In this document: piece after piece, positions 16,643 through 25,004 of the stretch
Numbering within the stretch: the stretch's first letter is position 1
How the letters are laid out: each line of letters starts with the position of its first letter
Origin: Pseudomonas sp. 10-1B
Lineage (GTDB): Bacteria; Pseudomonadota; Gammaproteobacteria; Pseudomonadales; Pseudomonadaceae
Direction: 5' to 3'
DNA: 64,000 nucleotides
Assembly (NCBI RefSeq): GCF_000935045.1
Contig: NZ_JYKS01000032.1
Coordinates: forward strand, 1 to 64,000
Program-made: the position numbers and the translations under genes
Notes under the pieces: generated by a model
Told to the model about the DNA's origin: nothing
Seen by the model: the letters and a program-made list of their open reading frames with translations, nothing else
The model's database searches: none

Positions 16643-17653
16643 TTACTCCTTGTGATAGGCGGTGACGCGCTCGACCTCTTCCTTCGAGCCGAGGATTACC
16701 GACACGCGCTGGTGCAGGCTTTCTGGCTGAATGTCGAGGATGCGATCGTAACCGTTGGTGGAAGCGCCGCCGGCCTGCTCGATGATGAACGACATCGGGT
16801 TGGCTTCGTACATCAGGCGCAGCTTGCCCGGCTTGCTCGGCTCGCGGGCGTCACGGGGGTACATGAACAGGCCGCCACGGGTCAGGATGCGGTGCACATC
16901 GGCCACCATCGAGGCGATCCAGCGCATGTTGTAGTTCTTCTTCAGCGGGCCGGTCTCGCCTGCCAGCAGTTCGCCCACGTAGCGCTGTACCGGGGCTTCC
17001 CAGTGGCGCTGGTTGGACATGTTGATGGCGAACTCGGCGGTGCTTTCCGGCACGCGGATGTTCTCGTGGGTCAACACGAAGCTGCCCAGCTCGCGGTCCA
17101 GGGTGAAGCCCTTGACGCCGTTGCCCAGGGTCAGAATCAGCATGGTCTGCGGGCCGTAGATGGCGTAACCGGCGGCGACCTGCTGGGTGCCTGGCTGCAG
17201 GAAGGCCTTTTCGTTCAGGGTTTCGTTCTGGCTCAGGTACTCGTTAGGGCAACGCAGTACCGAGAAGATGGTGCCGACCGAGACGTTGACGTCGATGTTG
17301 GACGAGCCGTCCAGCGGGTCGAAGACCAGCAGGTAGGCGCCTTTCGGGTACTTGCCCGGGATCTGGTAGGCGTTGTCCATTTCTTCGGAGGCCATGCCGG
17401 CCAGGTGGCCGCCCCATTCGTTGGCTTCCAGCAGGATATCGTTGGAAATCACGTCCAGTTTCTTCTGGACTTCGCCTTGCACGTTTTCGGTGCCCATGCT
17501 GCCCAGCACACCACCGAGGGCGCCTTTGGACACGTGATGGCTGATTTCCTTGCACGCACGCGCCACCACTTCGATCAGGAAGCGCAGATCGGCAGGGGTA
17601 TTGTTGCTGCGGGTCTGCTCAATCAGATAGCGACTCAGGGTAACGCGGGACAT
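16643..17653 (-). CDS. fbp: Fructose-1,6-bisphosphatase, class I
   Basis: 336 aa, as in other class I enzymes. Hydrolyses fructose 1,6-bisphosphate to fructose 6-phosphate, the gluconeogenic step and a necessary one in pseudomonads that run the Entner-Doudoroff cycle. The signature VFDPLDGSSNIDVNVSVGT holds the Mg-binding Asp residues, and GGLFMYPRD and RLMYEANPM are further active-site blocks. ATG at 17653 follows GGAG. It leads a two-gene unit with the DUF924 gene. Cytoplasmic. Confidence 0.97.
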   Translation of the reverse strand: MSRVTLSRYLIEQTRSNNTPADLRFLIEVVARACKEISHHVSKGALGGVLGSMGTENVQGEVQKKLDVISNDILLEANEWGGHLAGMASEEMDNAYQIPGKYPKGAYLLVFDPLDGSSNIDVNVSVGTIFSVLRCPNEYLSQNETLNEKAFLQPGTQQVAAGYAIYGPQTMLILTLGNGVKGFTLDRELGSFVLTHENIRVPESTAEFAINMSNQRHWEAPVQRYVGELLAGETGPLKKNYNMRWIASMVADVHRILTRGGLFMYPRDAREPSKPGKLRLMYEANPMSFIIEQAGGASTNGYDRILDIQPESLHQRVSVILGSKEEVERVTAYHKE

Positions 17654-17801
17654 GTATGGCTCCGAACGGATTGGGGGAAGAAAAACCCCCGCAGTTTACA
17701 GGGAGAGTGGCGGGCTAGCGAGCGATGAGACTCGCCACGGCTCTCTGACGGCACAATAGGTCGGTAGTTCAGCGCGCGCCAGGCCCGGTGGTCTGGTTGT
17801 A

Positions 17802-17894
17802 GGCCCCTTCGCGGGCACGCCCGCTCCCACAGGTTCTGCACAGGCCTCTAGAGCCAGCAGTCCCTGTGGGAGCGGGCGTGCCCGCGAAAGGGCC
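17802..17894. repeat. REP pair, class B stem variant
   Basis: Inverted pair with CGCGGGCACGCCCGCTCCCACAG and its complement, between the end of glgP and the start of fbp. The inner GGGCACGCCC differs by one base from the usual GGGCAAGCCC, and the change is kept symmetrical in both arms. Confidence 0.85.
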
Positions 17895-17908
17895 AGCACA
17901 GGCTTGCT

Positions 17909-20359
17909 TCAATCCAGCGCCTTCCAGATCTCGCTGGCATATTCCCGAATGGTCCGGTCCGAGGAGAACCAGCCCATCCGCGCGGTATTCAACACCGCCA
18001 TGCGCCACCACTCCTGCGGCGTGTGCCACAACTCCTCGACCCGGCACTGGGCATCCCAGTAGGCATCGAAGTCGGCACACACCAGGAAGCGGTCATGGGC
18101 CACCAGCCCGTCGATGAGCGCGGTGTAGCGTGAAGGGTCATCCGGCGAGAACACACCGCTGCGGATGACCTGCAGCACGTCGCTCAACCGGCTGGACGCT
18201 GCAATCGCCGCACTGGCACCGAAGTCCCCGGCCTTGCGCCGCGCTTCTACCTGCTGCGCCGTGAGGCCGAAGATGAACATGTTGTCGGCCCCCACCTGCT
18301 CGCACATCTCCACGTTGGCGCCATCCAGGGTGCCGATGGTCAGCGCGCCGTTCAGGCCGAACTTCATGTTGCTGGTCCCGGACGCTTCGTAACCCGCGGT
18401 GGATATCTGCTCGGACAGGTCCGCCGCCGGAATGATGCTCTCGGCCAGGCTGACGTTGTAGTTGGGCAGGAACACCACCTTCAGCAAACCGCGCACGGTC
18501 GGGTCGTTGTTCACTACCCGGGCGATGTCGTTGGCCAGCTTGATGATCAACTTGGCCTGGTGGTAACTGGCTGCGGCCTTGCCGGCGAAGATCTTCACCC
18601 GTGGCACCCAATTGGTGCCTGGGTCGTTACGCATGGCCTGGTACAGCGCCACGGTATGCAGCAGGTTGAGCAACTGGCGCTTGTACTCGTGAATGCGCTT
18701 GACCTGTACGTCGAACAGCGCCTCGGGGTTGACCGTGACGCCTAGGCGGTCCTGGATGATGCTGGCCAGGGCGCGCTTGCTGTGCAGGCGCTGGGCGGCA
18801 AAGGCCTTGCGGAAGCTGCCCTTCTCGGCGAACGGCACCAGGCTGCTCAGGCGGCCTTCCGGGTCGTCCAGCAGCTCGGCGCCCAGCGCCTCGACCAGCA
18901 TCGCCGTCAGTTGCGGGTTGGCCTGGTACAGCCAGCGGCGGAAGGTAATGCCGTTGGTCTTGTTGTTGATACGCTGCGGGTAGAGCTTGTGCAGCTCGGA
19001 GAACACCGTGCTTTTCATCAACTTGCTGTGCAGCGCCGAAACACCGTTGACACTGTGCGAGCCAAGGAACGCCAGGTTGCCCATGCGCACCCGGCGGCCG
19101 TTGTCTTCCTCGATCAACGACACCGCGCGCAGCACGTCGAAATCGTGCAGGCCTTTGGCCCGCAACGCGTCGATGTGATAGGCATTGATCAGGTAGATGA
19201 TCTGCATGTGCCGCGGCAGCATGCGCTCCATCAGCGCTACCGGCCAGGTTTCCAGGGCCTCGGGCAACAGCGTGTGGTTGGTGTAGGCGAGCGTGCCGAC
19301 GGTCAGCTCCCAAGCCTTTTCCCAAGGCACTTCATGCTGATCCACCAGCAACCGCATCAGCTCCGCCACGGCAATCGAAGGGTGGGTGTCGTTGAGCTGG
19401 ATGGCCGCCGCCTCGGGCAGGTTGAGCAGGTCTTTGTGCATGTTCAGGTGGCGGCGCAGCAAGTCTTGCAGCGAAGCCGACACAAAGAAGTATTCCTGGC
19501 GCAGGCGCAGTTCCTGCCCGGCCTCGGTACTGTCGGCCGGGTACAGCACCCGCGAAATACTCTCGGCCCGCGCCACCTCGGCCACGGCCCCCAGGTGGTC
19601 CCCCGCATTGAAGCGCTCCAGGTGCAGCTCTTCCAGCGCCCGCGCACGCCACAGGCGCAGGGTGTTGACGCTGGCCCCGCGCCAGCCGACCACCGGTGTG
19701 TCGTAGGCCACCGCCCGCACCGTTTCGCCCGGCCACCACACCTGACGCTGGTCGCCGTGGCTATTGTGCACCGTTTCGACGCTGCCACCAAAGCTGATCG
19801 GGTAGATCACCTCAGCACGCTCGAACTCCCAGGGGTTGCCGAAGTCCAGCCAGTTCTCGGTCTGCTCCTGCTGCCAGCCATCGACCACCGCCTGACGGAA
19901 CAAGCCATGTTCATAGCGGATACCATAGCCGTGGGCGGCAATGCCCAGGGTCGACATACTCTCCATGAAACACGCCGCCAGGCGGCCCAGGCCGCCATTG
20001 CCCAGCGCGGCATCGGGTTCGAGCAGGCGAATGCGCTCCAGGTCCACGTCCAGCCCTTCCAGGGCATCACGGGCGATGTCCAGCAACCCCAGGTTGCTCA
20101 GGCTGTCGTACAGCAAACGCCCGATGAGGAATTCGAGGGAGAGGTAATAGACCCGCTTCTGGCTGCGGCGGTAGGCCTGGCGGGTGTGGTCCATCCAGTG
20201 ATCGACCATGTGATCGCGCGCGGCCAGGGCAATGGCCTCGAACCAGTCGTGGTCGAAGGCATGCTCCGGGTCCTTGCCAACCGCGTAGGTCAGCTTGTCC
20301 AGTACAGCGGCGCGAAATTCGGCCACCTCGGCGTCACGAGCTTTGGGTTCCTGGGACAT
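17909..20359 (-). CDS. glgP: Glycogen/maltodextrin phosphorylase
   Basis: 816 aa from the ATG at 20359 behind GAGGAT; the frame to 20458 adds a 33-residue tail with no family match. The protein is almost exactly the length of E. coli GlgP. It releases glucose 1-phosphate from alpha-1,4-glucan using PLP. The PLP lysine lies in GYEASGTSNMKFGLNGALTIGTLDGANVE, split here as the EASGTSNMKFGLNG and GTLDGANVE blocks. Other family blocks are ALGNGGLGRLAACF and NDTHPSIAVAELMR. It stands alone, far from other glg genes in this window, divergent from the YkgJ gene. Confidence 0.95.
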   Translation of the reverse strand: MSQEPKARDAEVAEFRAAVLDKLTYAVGKDPEHAFDHDWFEAIALAARDHMVDHWMDHTRQAYRRSQKRVYYLSLEFLIGRLLYDSLSNLGLLDIARDALEGLDVDLERIRLLEPDAALGNGGLGRLAACFMESMSTLGIAAHGYGIRYEHGLFRQAVVDGWQQEQTENWLDFGNPWEFERAEVIYPISFGGSVETVHNSHGDQRQVWWPGETVRAVAYDTPVVGWRGASVNTLRLWRARALEELHLERFNAGDHLGAVAEVARAESISRVLYPADSTEAGQELRLRQEYFFVSASLQDLLRRHLNMHKDLLNLPEAAAIQLNDTHPSIAVAELMRLLVDQHEVPWEKAWELTVGTLAYTNHTLLPEALETWPVALMERMLPRHMQIIYLINAYHIDALRAKGLHDFDVLRAVSLIEEDNGRRVRMGNLAFLGSHSVNGVSALHSKLMKSTVFSELHKLYPQRINNKTNGITFRRWLYQANPQLTAMLVEALGAELLDDPEGRLSSLVPFAEKGSFRKAFAAQRLHSKRALASIIQDRLGVTVNPEALFDVQVKRIHEYKRQLLNLLHTVALYQAMRNDPGTNWVPRVKIFAGKAAASYHQAKLIIKLANDIARVVNNDPTVRGLLKVVFLPNYNVSLAESIIPAADLSEQISTAGYEASGTSNMKFGLNGALTIGTLDGANVEMCEQVGADNMFIFGLTAQQVEARRKAGDFGASAAIAASSRLSDVLQVIRSGVFSPDDPSRYTALIDGLVAHDRFLVCADFDAYWDAQCRVEELWHTPQEWWRMAVLNTARMGWFSSDRTIREYASEIWKALD

Positions 20360-20477
20360 GCGGCATCCTCTGGCAAGTTGACGAAAGCGGAGGGAGATTT
20401 TTGAGACTAGACCCTTCGACAGGGAGTGGAAGTTACGGTTCGCAGTTTTCATGCCCACTCTGCGATTCCGGCAAAAG

Positions 20478-20498
20478 GTTGTTCACAATTTGAACAAC
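20478..20498. promoter_or_regulatory. Palindrome and putative promoter between glgP and the YkgJ gene
   Basis: Perfect 8-bp arms GTTGTTCA / TGAACAAC around 5 nt, overlapping the region where a -35 would sit for a TATGAT -10 at 20504-20509 on the plus strand. It looks like an operator for a dimeric regulator; the regulator is not identifiable. Confidence 0.5.
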
Positions 20499-20544
20499 TC
20501 CGGTATGATCGCGCGCCCCAAGACCGTGATCCACCCCTATAAAG

Positions 20545-20949
20545 ATGAAAACGACCCTGATCGCCGCCGCCGAAGTCGACCGCCTGGAGACTTGGCAGCG
20601 CTATGCCAGCCATATGTGCCATGGCTGCCATTCAACCTGCTGCACCCTGCCGGTGGAGGTGAAGATCAAGGATCTGATCCGTATCGGCGTGGTCGACGAG
20701 TTCGAGAAAGACGAACCGCCGAAGAACGTGGCCAAGCGCCTGCAAAAAGAAGGCATCATCGAACGCTTCAACCAGAAGTCGGGAATCTTCACCCTGACCC
20801 GGATGAGCAACGATGATTGCATGTACCTGGATCGTAAGAGCCGGCTGTGCACCATTTATGACAAGCGCCCGGATACGTGCCGCAACCACCCCAAGGTCGG
20901 GCCGCGGCCGGGGTATTGTGCTTACAAGCCGAAGGTGGTTGGGCGCTAA
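20545..20949 (+). CDS. YkgJ family cysteine cluster protein
   Basis: 134 aa. Eight or so Cys residues are arranged as CHGCHSTCC near residues 25-33, then DCMYLDRKSRLCTIYDKRPDTC around 92-113 and a last Cys near the end, the pattern of the YkgJ family, thought to bind a metal or iron-sulfur cluster. Its reaction is unknown; relatives are annotated as zinc- or iron-chelate binding proteins. The start ATG has only a weak AAAG before it, with a TATGAT -10 about 36 bp upstream. It is monocistronic, divergent from glgP, and ends before a REP pair and a shared terminator. Confidence 0.9.
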   Translation: MKTTLIAAAEVDRLETWQRYASHMCHGCHSTCCTLPVEVKIKDLIRIGVVDEFEKDEPPKNVAKRLQKEGIIERFNQKSGIFTLTRMSNDDCMYLDRKSRLCTIYDKRPDTCRNHPKVGPRPGYCAYKPKVVGR

Positions 20950-20964
20950 GCGTTAGCCTTCAAG

Positions 20965-21058
20965 GGCCTCTTCGCGGGCTTGCCCGCTCCCACAGGATCT
21001 CCACAACATTCAAGACCTGTGCAGTACCTGTGGGAGCGGGCAAGCCCGCGAAGGGGCC
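20965..21058. repeat. REP pair, class B stem
   Basis: Inverted pair with CGCGGGCTTGCCCGCTCCCACAGG and its complement, between the convergent ends of the YkgJ gene and typA. Confidence 0.85.
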
Positions 21059-21079
21059 AATGCAAACCCAGCAGGCAAA

Positions 21080-21113
21080 AAAACGCCCCCGGCCTTTCGA
21101 CCGGGGGCGTTTT
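21080..21113. terminator. Bidirectional terminator between the YkgJ gene and typA
   Basis: A 9-bp GC stem (CGCCCCCGG / CCGGGGGCG) is flanked by A7 on the left and T4 on the right, so it can end transcripts from both sides. The longer T-tract serves typA. Confidence 0.85.
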
Positions 21114-21131
21114 CATTCAGCCTGAGCTAAC

Positions 21132-22952
21132 TCAGTTCTTGGCTTTCTTGGCTGCGCGGGTACGCTCGCCTTCGTCCAGGATCTTCTTGCGCAGGCGGAT
21201 CGACTTAGGAGTCACTTCGCACAGCTCGTCGTCCTGGATGAATTCCAGGGCCTGTTCCAGGGTGTGACGAACCGGCGGTACCAGGGCGATGACTTCGTCC
21301 TTGCCCGAAGCACGCATGTTGTCGAGCTTCTTGCCTTTGGTCGGGTTCACGCCCAGGTCGTTGTCGCGGCTGTTCAGGCCGATAATCTGACCGTTGTAGA
21401 TCTCCTGGCCGTGCTCGACGAACAGCTTGCCGCGCGCCTGCAGGGTTTCCAGGGAGTAGGTCAGCGCCTTGCCAGTCTCGACCGAAACCAGTACACCGTT
21501 GAGGCGGCCGGACATCTGGCCCGACTTCATGGTGTCGTAGCGATCGAAGATCGAGGTCAGGATACCTGCACCGTTGGTCAGGGTCAGGAACTGGTTACGG
21601 AAACCGATCAGACCACGGGCTGGAATGTTGTATTCCAGGCGAACACGGCCCTTGCCATCCGGCACCATGTTGGTCAGGTCGCCCTTACGCAGGCCCATCT
21701 CTTCCATGACCTTGCCCTGGGATTCTTCAGGGATGTCGATGGTGACGTTCTCGAACGGTTCCTGCTTGACGCCGTCGACTTCGCGGATGATCACTTCAGG
21801 ACGACCTACAGCCATCTCAAAGCCTTCACGACGCATGGTTTCGATCAGTACCGACAGGTGCAGTTCGCCACGGCCCGATACCTTGAACTTGTCAGGGGAA
21901 TCGGTTTCCTGAACGCGCAGGGCAACGTTGTACAGCAGCTCTTTGTCCAGACGGTCCTTGATGTTGCGGCTGGTGACGAACTTGCCTTCCTTGCCGCAGA
22001 ACGGCGAGTCGTTGACCTGGAAGGTCATCGAAACGGTCGGCTCGTCAACGGTCAGCGGCTTCATCGCTTCGACCGCATCCGGGGCGCACAGGGTGTCGGA
22101 GATGAACAGCTCGTCGAAACCGCTGATGCAGACGATGTCGCCAGCCTGGGCTTCTTCGACGTCGACGCGGTGCAGGCCGTGGTGGCCCATCAGCTTCAGG
22201 ATACGGCCGTTACGCTTCTTGCCGTTGGTGTCGATGGCGACAACCGGGGTGTTCGGCTTGACGCGACCACGGGCAATACGGCCAACGCCGATAACACCGA
22301 GGAAGCTGTTGTAGTCCAGTGCGGAGATCTGCATCTGGAACGGGCCGTCACGGTCAACCGAAGGTGCAGGCACGTTGTCGACGATCGACTGGTACAGCGC
22401 AGTCATGTCCTCGCCCATTTCGGTGTGGTCCAGGCCGGCAATGCCGTTCAGGGCCGAGGCGTAGACGACTTTGAAGTCCAGCTGTTCGTCGGTGGCACCG
22501 AGGTTGTCGAACAGGTCGAAGATCTGGTCCAGAACCCAGTCAGGACGCGCACCTGGGCGGTCAACCTTGTTGATCACCACGATCGGCTTCAGGCCAGCTT
22601 CGAACGCTTTCTTGGTCACGAAGCGGGTTTGTGGCATCGGGCCGTCTTGTGCGTCGACCAGCAGCAGCACGGAGTCGACCATCGACATCACGCGCTCTAC
22701 CTCGCCACCGAAGTCGGCGTGGCCGGGGGTGTCGACGATGTTGATGTGGTAGCCGTTCCAGTTGATGGCGGTGTTTTTCGCCAGGATGGTAATGCCGCGC
22801 TCTTTTTCCTGGTCGTTGGAGTCCATCACGCGCTCGTCGTTGAGCTCGTTACGCTCCAGGGTGCCGGACTGGCGCAGGAGTTTGTCGACCAGGGTGGTTT
22901 TACCATGGTCAACGTGGGCGATGATGGCGATGTTACGCAGATTTTCGATCAC
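21132..22952 (-). CDS. typA: Translational GTPase TypA/BipA
   Basis: 606 aa. Start is GTG at 22952 with GAGA upstream; the protein begins MIENLRNIAIIAHVDHGKTT, so the G1 loop is AHVDHGKT. DTPGHADFGGEVER gives G3 and NKVDRPGARPDWV gives G4. Domain order is GTPase, beta-barrel, EF-G-like III and V, then the TypA-specific C-terminal domain ending in a Lys/Arg-rich tail. TypA is a ribosome-associated GTPase needed for 50S assembly and growth in cold or stress. Monocistronic, ending at a strong terminator. Confidence 0.97.
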   Translation of the reverse strand: MIENLRNIAIIAHVDHGKTTLVDKLLRQSGTLERNELNDERVMDSNDQEKERGITILAKNTAINWNGYHINIVDTPGHADFGGEVERVMSMVDSVLLLVDAQDGPMPQTRFVTKKAFEAGLKPIVVINKVDRPGARPDWVLDQIFDLFDNLGATDEQLDFKVVYASALNGIAGLDHTEMGEDMTALYQSIVDNVPAPSVDRDGPFQMQISALDYNSFLGVIGVGRIARGRVKPNTPVVAIDTNGKKRNGRILKLMGHHGLHRVDVEEAQAGDIVCISGFDELFISDTLCAPDAVEAMKPLTVDEPTVSMTFQVNDSPFCGKEGKFVTSRNIKDRLDKELLYNVALRVQETDSPDKFKVSGRGELHLSVLIETMRREGFEMAVGRPEVIIREVDGVKQEPFENVTIDIPEESQGKVMEEMGLRKGDLTNMVPDGKGRVRLEYNIPARGLIGFRNQFLTLTNGAGILTSIFDRYDTMKSGQMSGRLNGVLVSVETGKALTYSLETLQARGKLFVEHGQEIYNGQIIGLNSRDNDLGVNPTKGKKLDNMRASGKDEVIALVPPVRHTLEQALEFIQDDELCEVTPKSIRLRKKILDEGERTRAAKKAKN

Positions 22953-23045
22953 AAGTGTATCTCGATCAGAGGATTCGGTTGCCGCCAGTGTAGGCGGCGA
23001 ATATGTACGGTTTGAGGCTCAGCGGGCCCGATGGTCGGGAGGGCG

Positions 23046-23065
23046 ATGGCGGATGCTGCCGCCAT
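23046..23065. other. Small hairpin between thiI and typA
   Basis: Perfect 7-bp arms ATGGCGG / CCGCCAT around a 6-nt loop, 14 bp after the thiI stop. There is no T-tract, so it is noted as structure only. Confidence 0.3.
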
Positions 23066-23079
23066 ACAGCCCTGGCGTC

Positions 23080-24534
23080 TTATGCCGGACGATAAACACG
23101 CACATTGGCATGTCCCTCACTGAGCAGGTGGTGTGCGTGCAAACGGCTCATCACACCTTTGTCGCAATACAGCAAGTACTGGCGGTTGGCGTCCAGTTGC
23201 TTGAACTTGCTGTTGATGGCGTAGAACGGCATTACCTGGACTTCGACGCCCTCGATCACCAGGGGTTCGTCCTCCTGGGCATCGGGGTGACGAATGTCGA
23301 TGACGATCTGGCCGGGCAGCGCCTCGGTCACTTCCTCGATTTCGACATCCTTGCCCAGTTCGTCGATCACATGGTCGATGGAGATCAGCTTGGCACGTTC
23401 CAGGGCGCGCTCCAGCACGGCCATGTCGAACTGCTTCTCTTCATGCTCCATGCGGTGACGCTTGGCGTGGGTGGTCGGGTTTACCGAGATCACGCCGCAA
23501 TATTCTGGCATGTGCTTGGCGAAATCGGCGGTGCCGATCGTGTAGGCCTGGTCGATGATGTCCTGCTTGTGGCTGGCCAGTAACGGGCGCAGCACCAGCT
23601 TGTCGGTGGCCGAGTCGATGATCGCCAGGTTCGGCAGGGTCTGGCTGGACACCTGGGAAATCGCCTCGCCGGTGACCAGCGCGTCGATCTCCAGGCGGTC
23701 GGCCATGTGCGCGGCAGCGCGCAGCATCATGCGCTTGAGAGTCACGCCCATGTAGCTGTTGTCGACCTTGTTGAGGATCTCGCCGACCACTTCTTCGAAC
23801 GGCACGCTGATGAACAGCACGCGCTGGCTGCTGCCGTACTTCTTCCACAGGTAGTGGGCCACTTCCATCACGCCCAGTTCGTGGGCGCGGCCGCCGAGGT
23901 TGAAGAAGCAGAAGTGGGTCATCAGGCCGCGGCGCATCATCTGATAGGCCGCCACGGTGGAGTCGAAGCCGCCGGACATCAACACCAGGGTCTGCTCCAG
24001 GGCGCCCAGCGGATAACCGCCGATGCCCTGGTGCTGGTTGTGGATCACGTACAGGCGCTGGTCGCGGATTTCGATGCGCACCAGCACTTCGGGGTGCTTC
24101 AGCTCGATGCCGGCGGCACCGCACTGCTGGCGCAGCTGGCTGCCGACGTAGCGGTCGACATCCATCGAGGTGAAGTCGTGGTGGCCACCGCGCTTGCAGC
24201 GCACGGCGAAGTGCTTGCCGGGCAGCAGGTGGCCGAAGTGGTGCTTGCACTTGGCGACGATATCGTCGAAGTCACCCAGCGGGTATTCCTCTACCTGCAG
24301 GAAGTGGGTGATACCCGGGGTGCAGGTGAGGCGCTCGATCATCTCGCGCTGGACTTTCTCGTCTTCGACGCGGGTGACCACTTCGAGGTTGTCCCAGACA
24401 CCATCGACCGCGAGCTCAGGGTCGAGGTCCTTGAGCACGTTGCGGATGTTCTTGCCGAGCTGGCGGATGAAGCGCTTGCGCACCGGCCGGCTCTTGATGG
24501 TGATTTCTGGGAAGACTTTGACGATAAGTTTCAT
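23080..24534 (-). CDS. thiI: tRNA 4-thiouridine synthase / sulfurtransferase ThiI
   Basis: 484 aa with the full two-function layout: ferredoxin-like and THUMP domains in the first 165 residues, a PP-loop adenylation domain with LMSGGFDSTVAAY, and a C-terminal rhodanese domain in which LLYCDKGVMS puts the persulfide Cys at 457. A second Cys in MPEYCGVISV matches the disulfide partner in the E. coli enzyme. It adenylates U8 of tRNA and delivers sulfur to make s4U, and supplies sulfur for the thiazole of thiamine in enterobacteria. No strong Shine-Dalgarno before the ATG at 24534. Confidence 0.96.
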   Translation of the reverse strand: MKLIVKVFPEITIKSRPVRKRFIRQLGKNIRNVLKDLDPELAVDGVWDNLEVVTRVEDEKVQREMIERLTCTPGITHFLQVEEYPLGDFDDIVAKCKHHFGHLLPGKHFAVRCKRGGHHDFTSMDVDRYVGSQLRQQCGAAGIELKHPEVLVRIEIRDQRLYVIHNQHQGIGGYPLGALEQTLVLMSGGFDSTVAAYQMMRRGLMTHFCFFNLGGRAHELGVMEVAHYLWKKYGSSQRVLFISVPFEEVVGEILNKVDNSYMGVTLKRMMLRAAAHMADRLEIDALVTGEAISQVSSQTLPNLAIIDSATDKLVLRPLLASHKQDIIDQAYTIGTADFAKHMPEYCGVISVNPTTHAKRHRMEHEEKQFDMAVLERALERAKLISIDHVIDELGKDVEIEEVTEALPGQIVIDIRHPDAQEDEPLVIEGVEVQVMPFYAINSKFKQLDANRQYLLYCDKGVMSRLHAHHLLSEGHANVRVYRPA

Positions 24535-24647
24535 TGGTTAACAGCGCGCGCAGGGCCTGCCGAAAATGAGGGGCGCGAATTATAGCGGAAATTGCTCAGG
24601 ATTTGACCAACTTTTGTACAGAAGGTCGGATTTATATTGCCTGTACC

Positions 24648-24741
24648 GGCCTCATCGCCGGCAAGCCAGCTCTCACAGGCCATCCACAGCCCTCAAGACC
24701 TGCGCTCTACCTGTGGGAGCTGGCTTGCCGGCGATGAGGCC
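24648..24741. repeat. REP pair, class A stem
   Basis: Inverted pair with ATCGCCGGCAAGCCAGCTC and its complement, between thiI and the glnA control region. It ends 28 bp before the first NtrC-type site. Confidence 0.85.
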
Positions 24742-24768
24742 CTCAAAGAAAGCACACAATTCACCCAA

Positions 24769-24816
24769 TGCACCTTATTGGTGCGCCCATACTGAAAATC
24801 GCATCGTAAGGGTGCA
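24769..24816 (+). promoter_or_regulatory. Two NtrC-type enhancer sites upstream of glnA
   Basis: Site 1 at 24769-24785 is TGCACC-N5-GGTGCG, one base from the TGCACC-N5-GGTGCA consensus. Site 2 at 24800-24816 is CGCATC-N5-GGTGCA. Their centres are 31 bp apart, about three helical turns, and near -108 and -139 from the inferred start, much like the E. coli glnA enhancer. Confidence 0.8.
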
Positions 24817-24889
24817 CTTTTCCCCGCCAGCCCACCGCCAAATGCCCGCAAACGCCTCCTTTTATCCCCCGCTCGCCATTTTCGGGCAC

Positions 24890-24905
24890 TGGCATGCAAT
24901 TTGCT
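24890..24905 (+). promoter_or_regulatory. Sigma54 promoter of glnA
   Basis: TGGCATGCAATTTGCT has GG at 24891-24892 and GC at 24903-24904 with exactly 10 bp between, the -24/-12 arrangement. Transcription should begin near 24915, giving a leader of about 90 nt. Confidence 0.85.
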
Positions 24906-25004
24906 CCCTTGTGAGGCAGGTAAGCTTGGCCGACTATCCGCGCCCGGCAACACCCTTTTTCCAGGGCAGCGGCCCACCGCGCTCTAGACCATCCGGAGGA
25001 CAAC

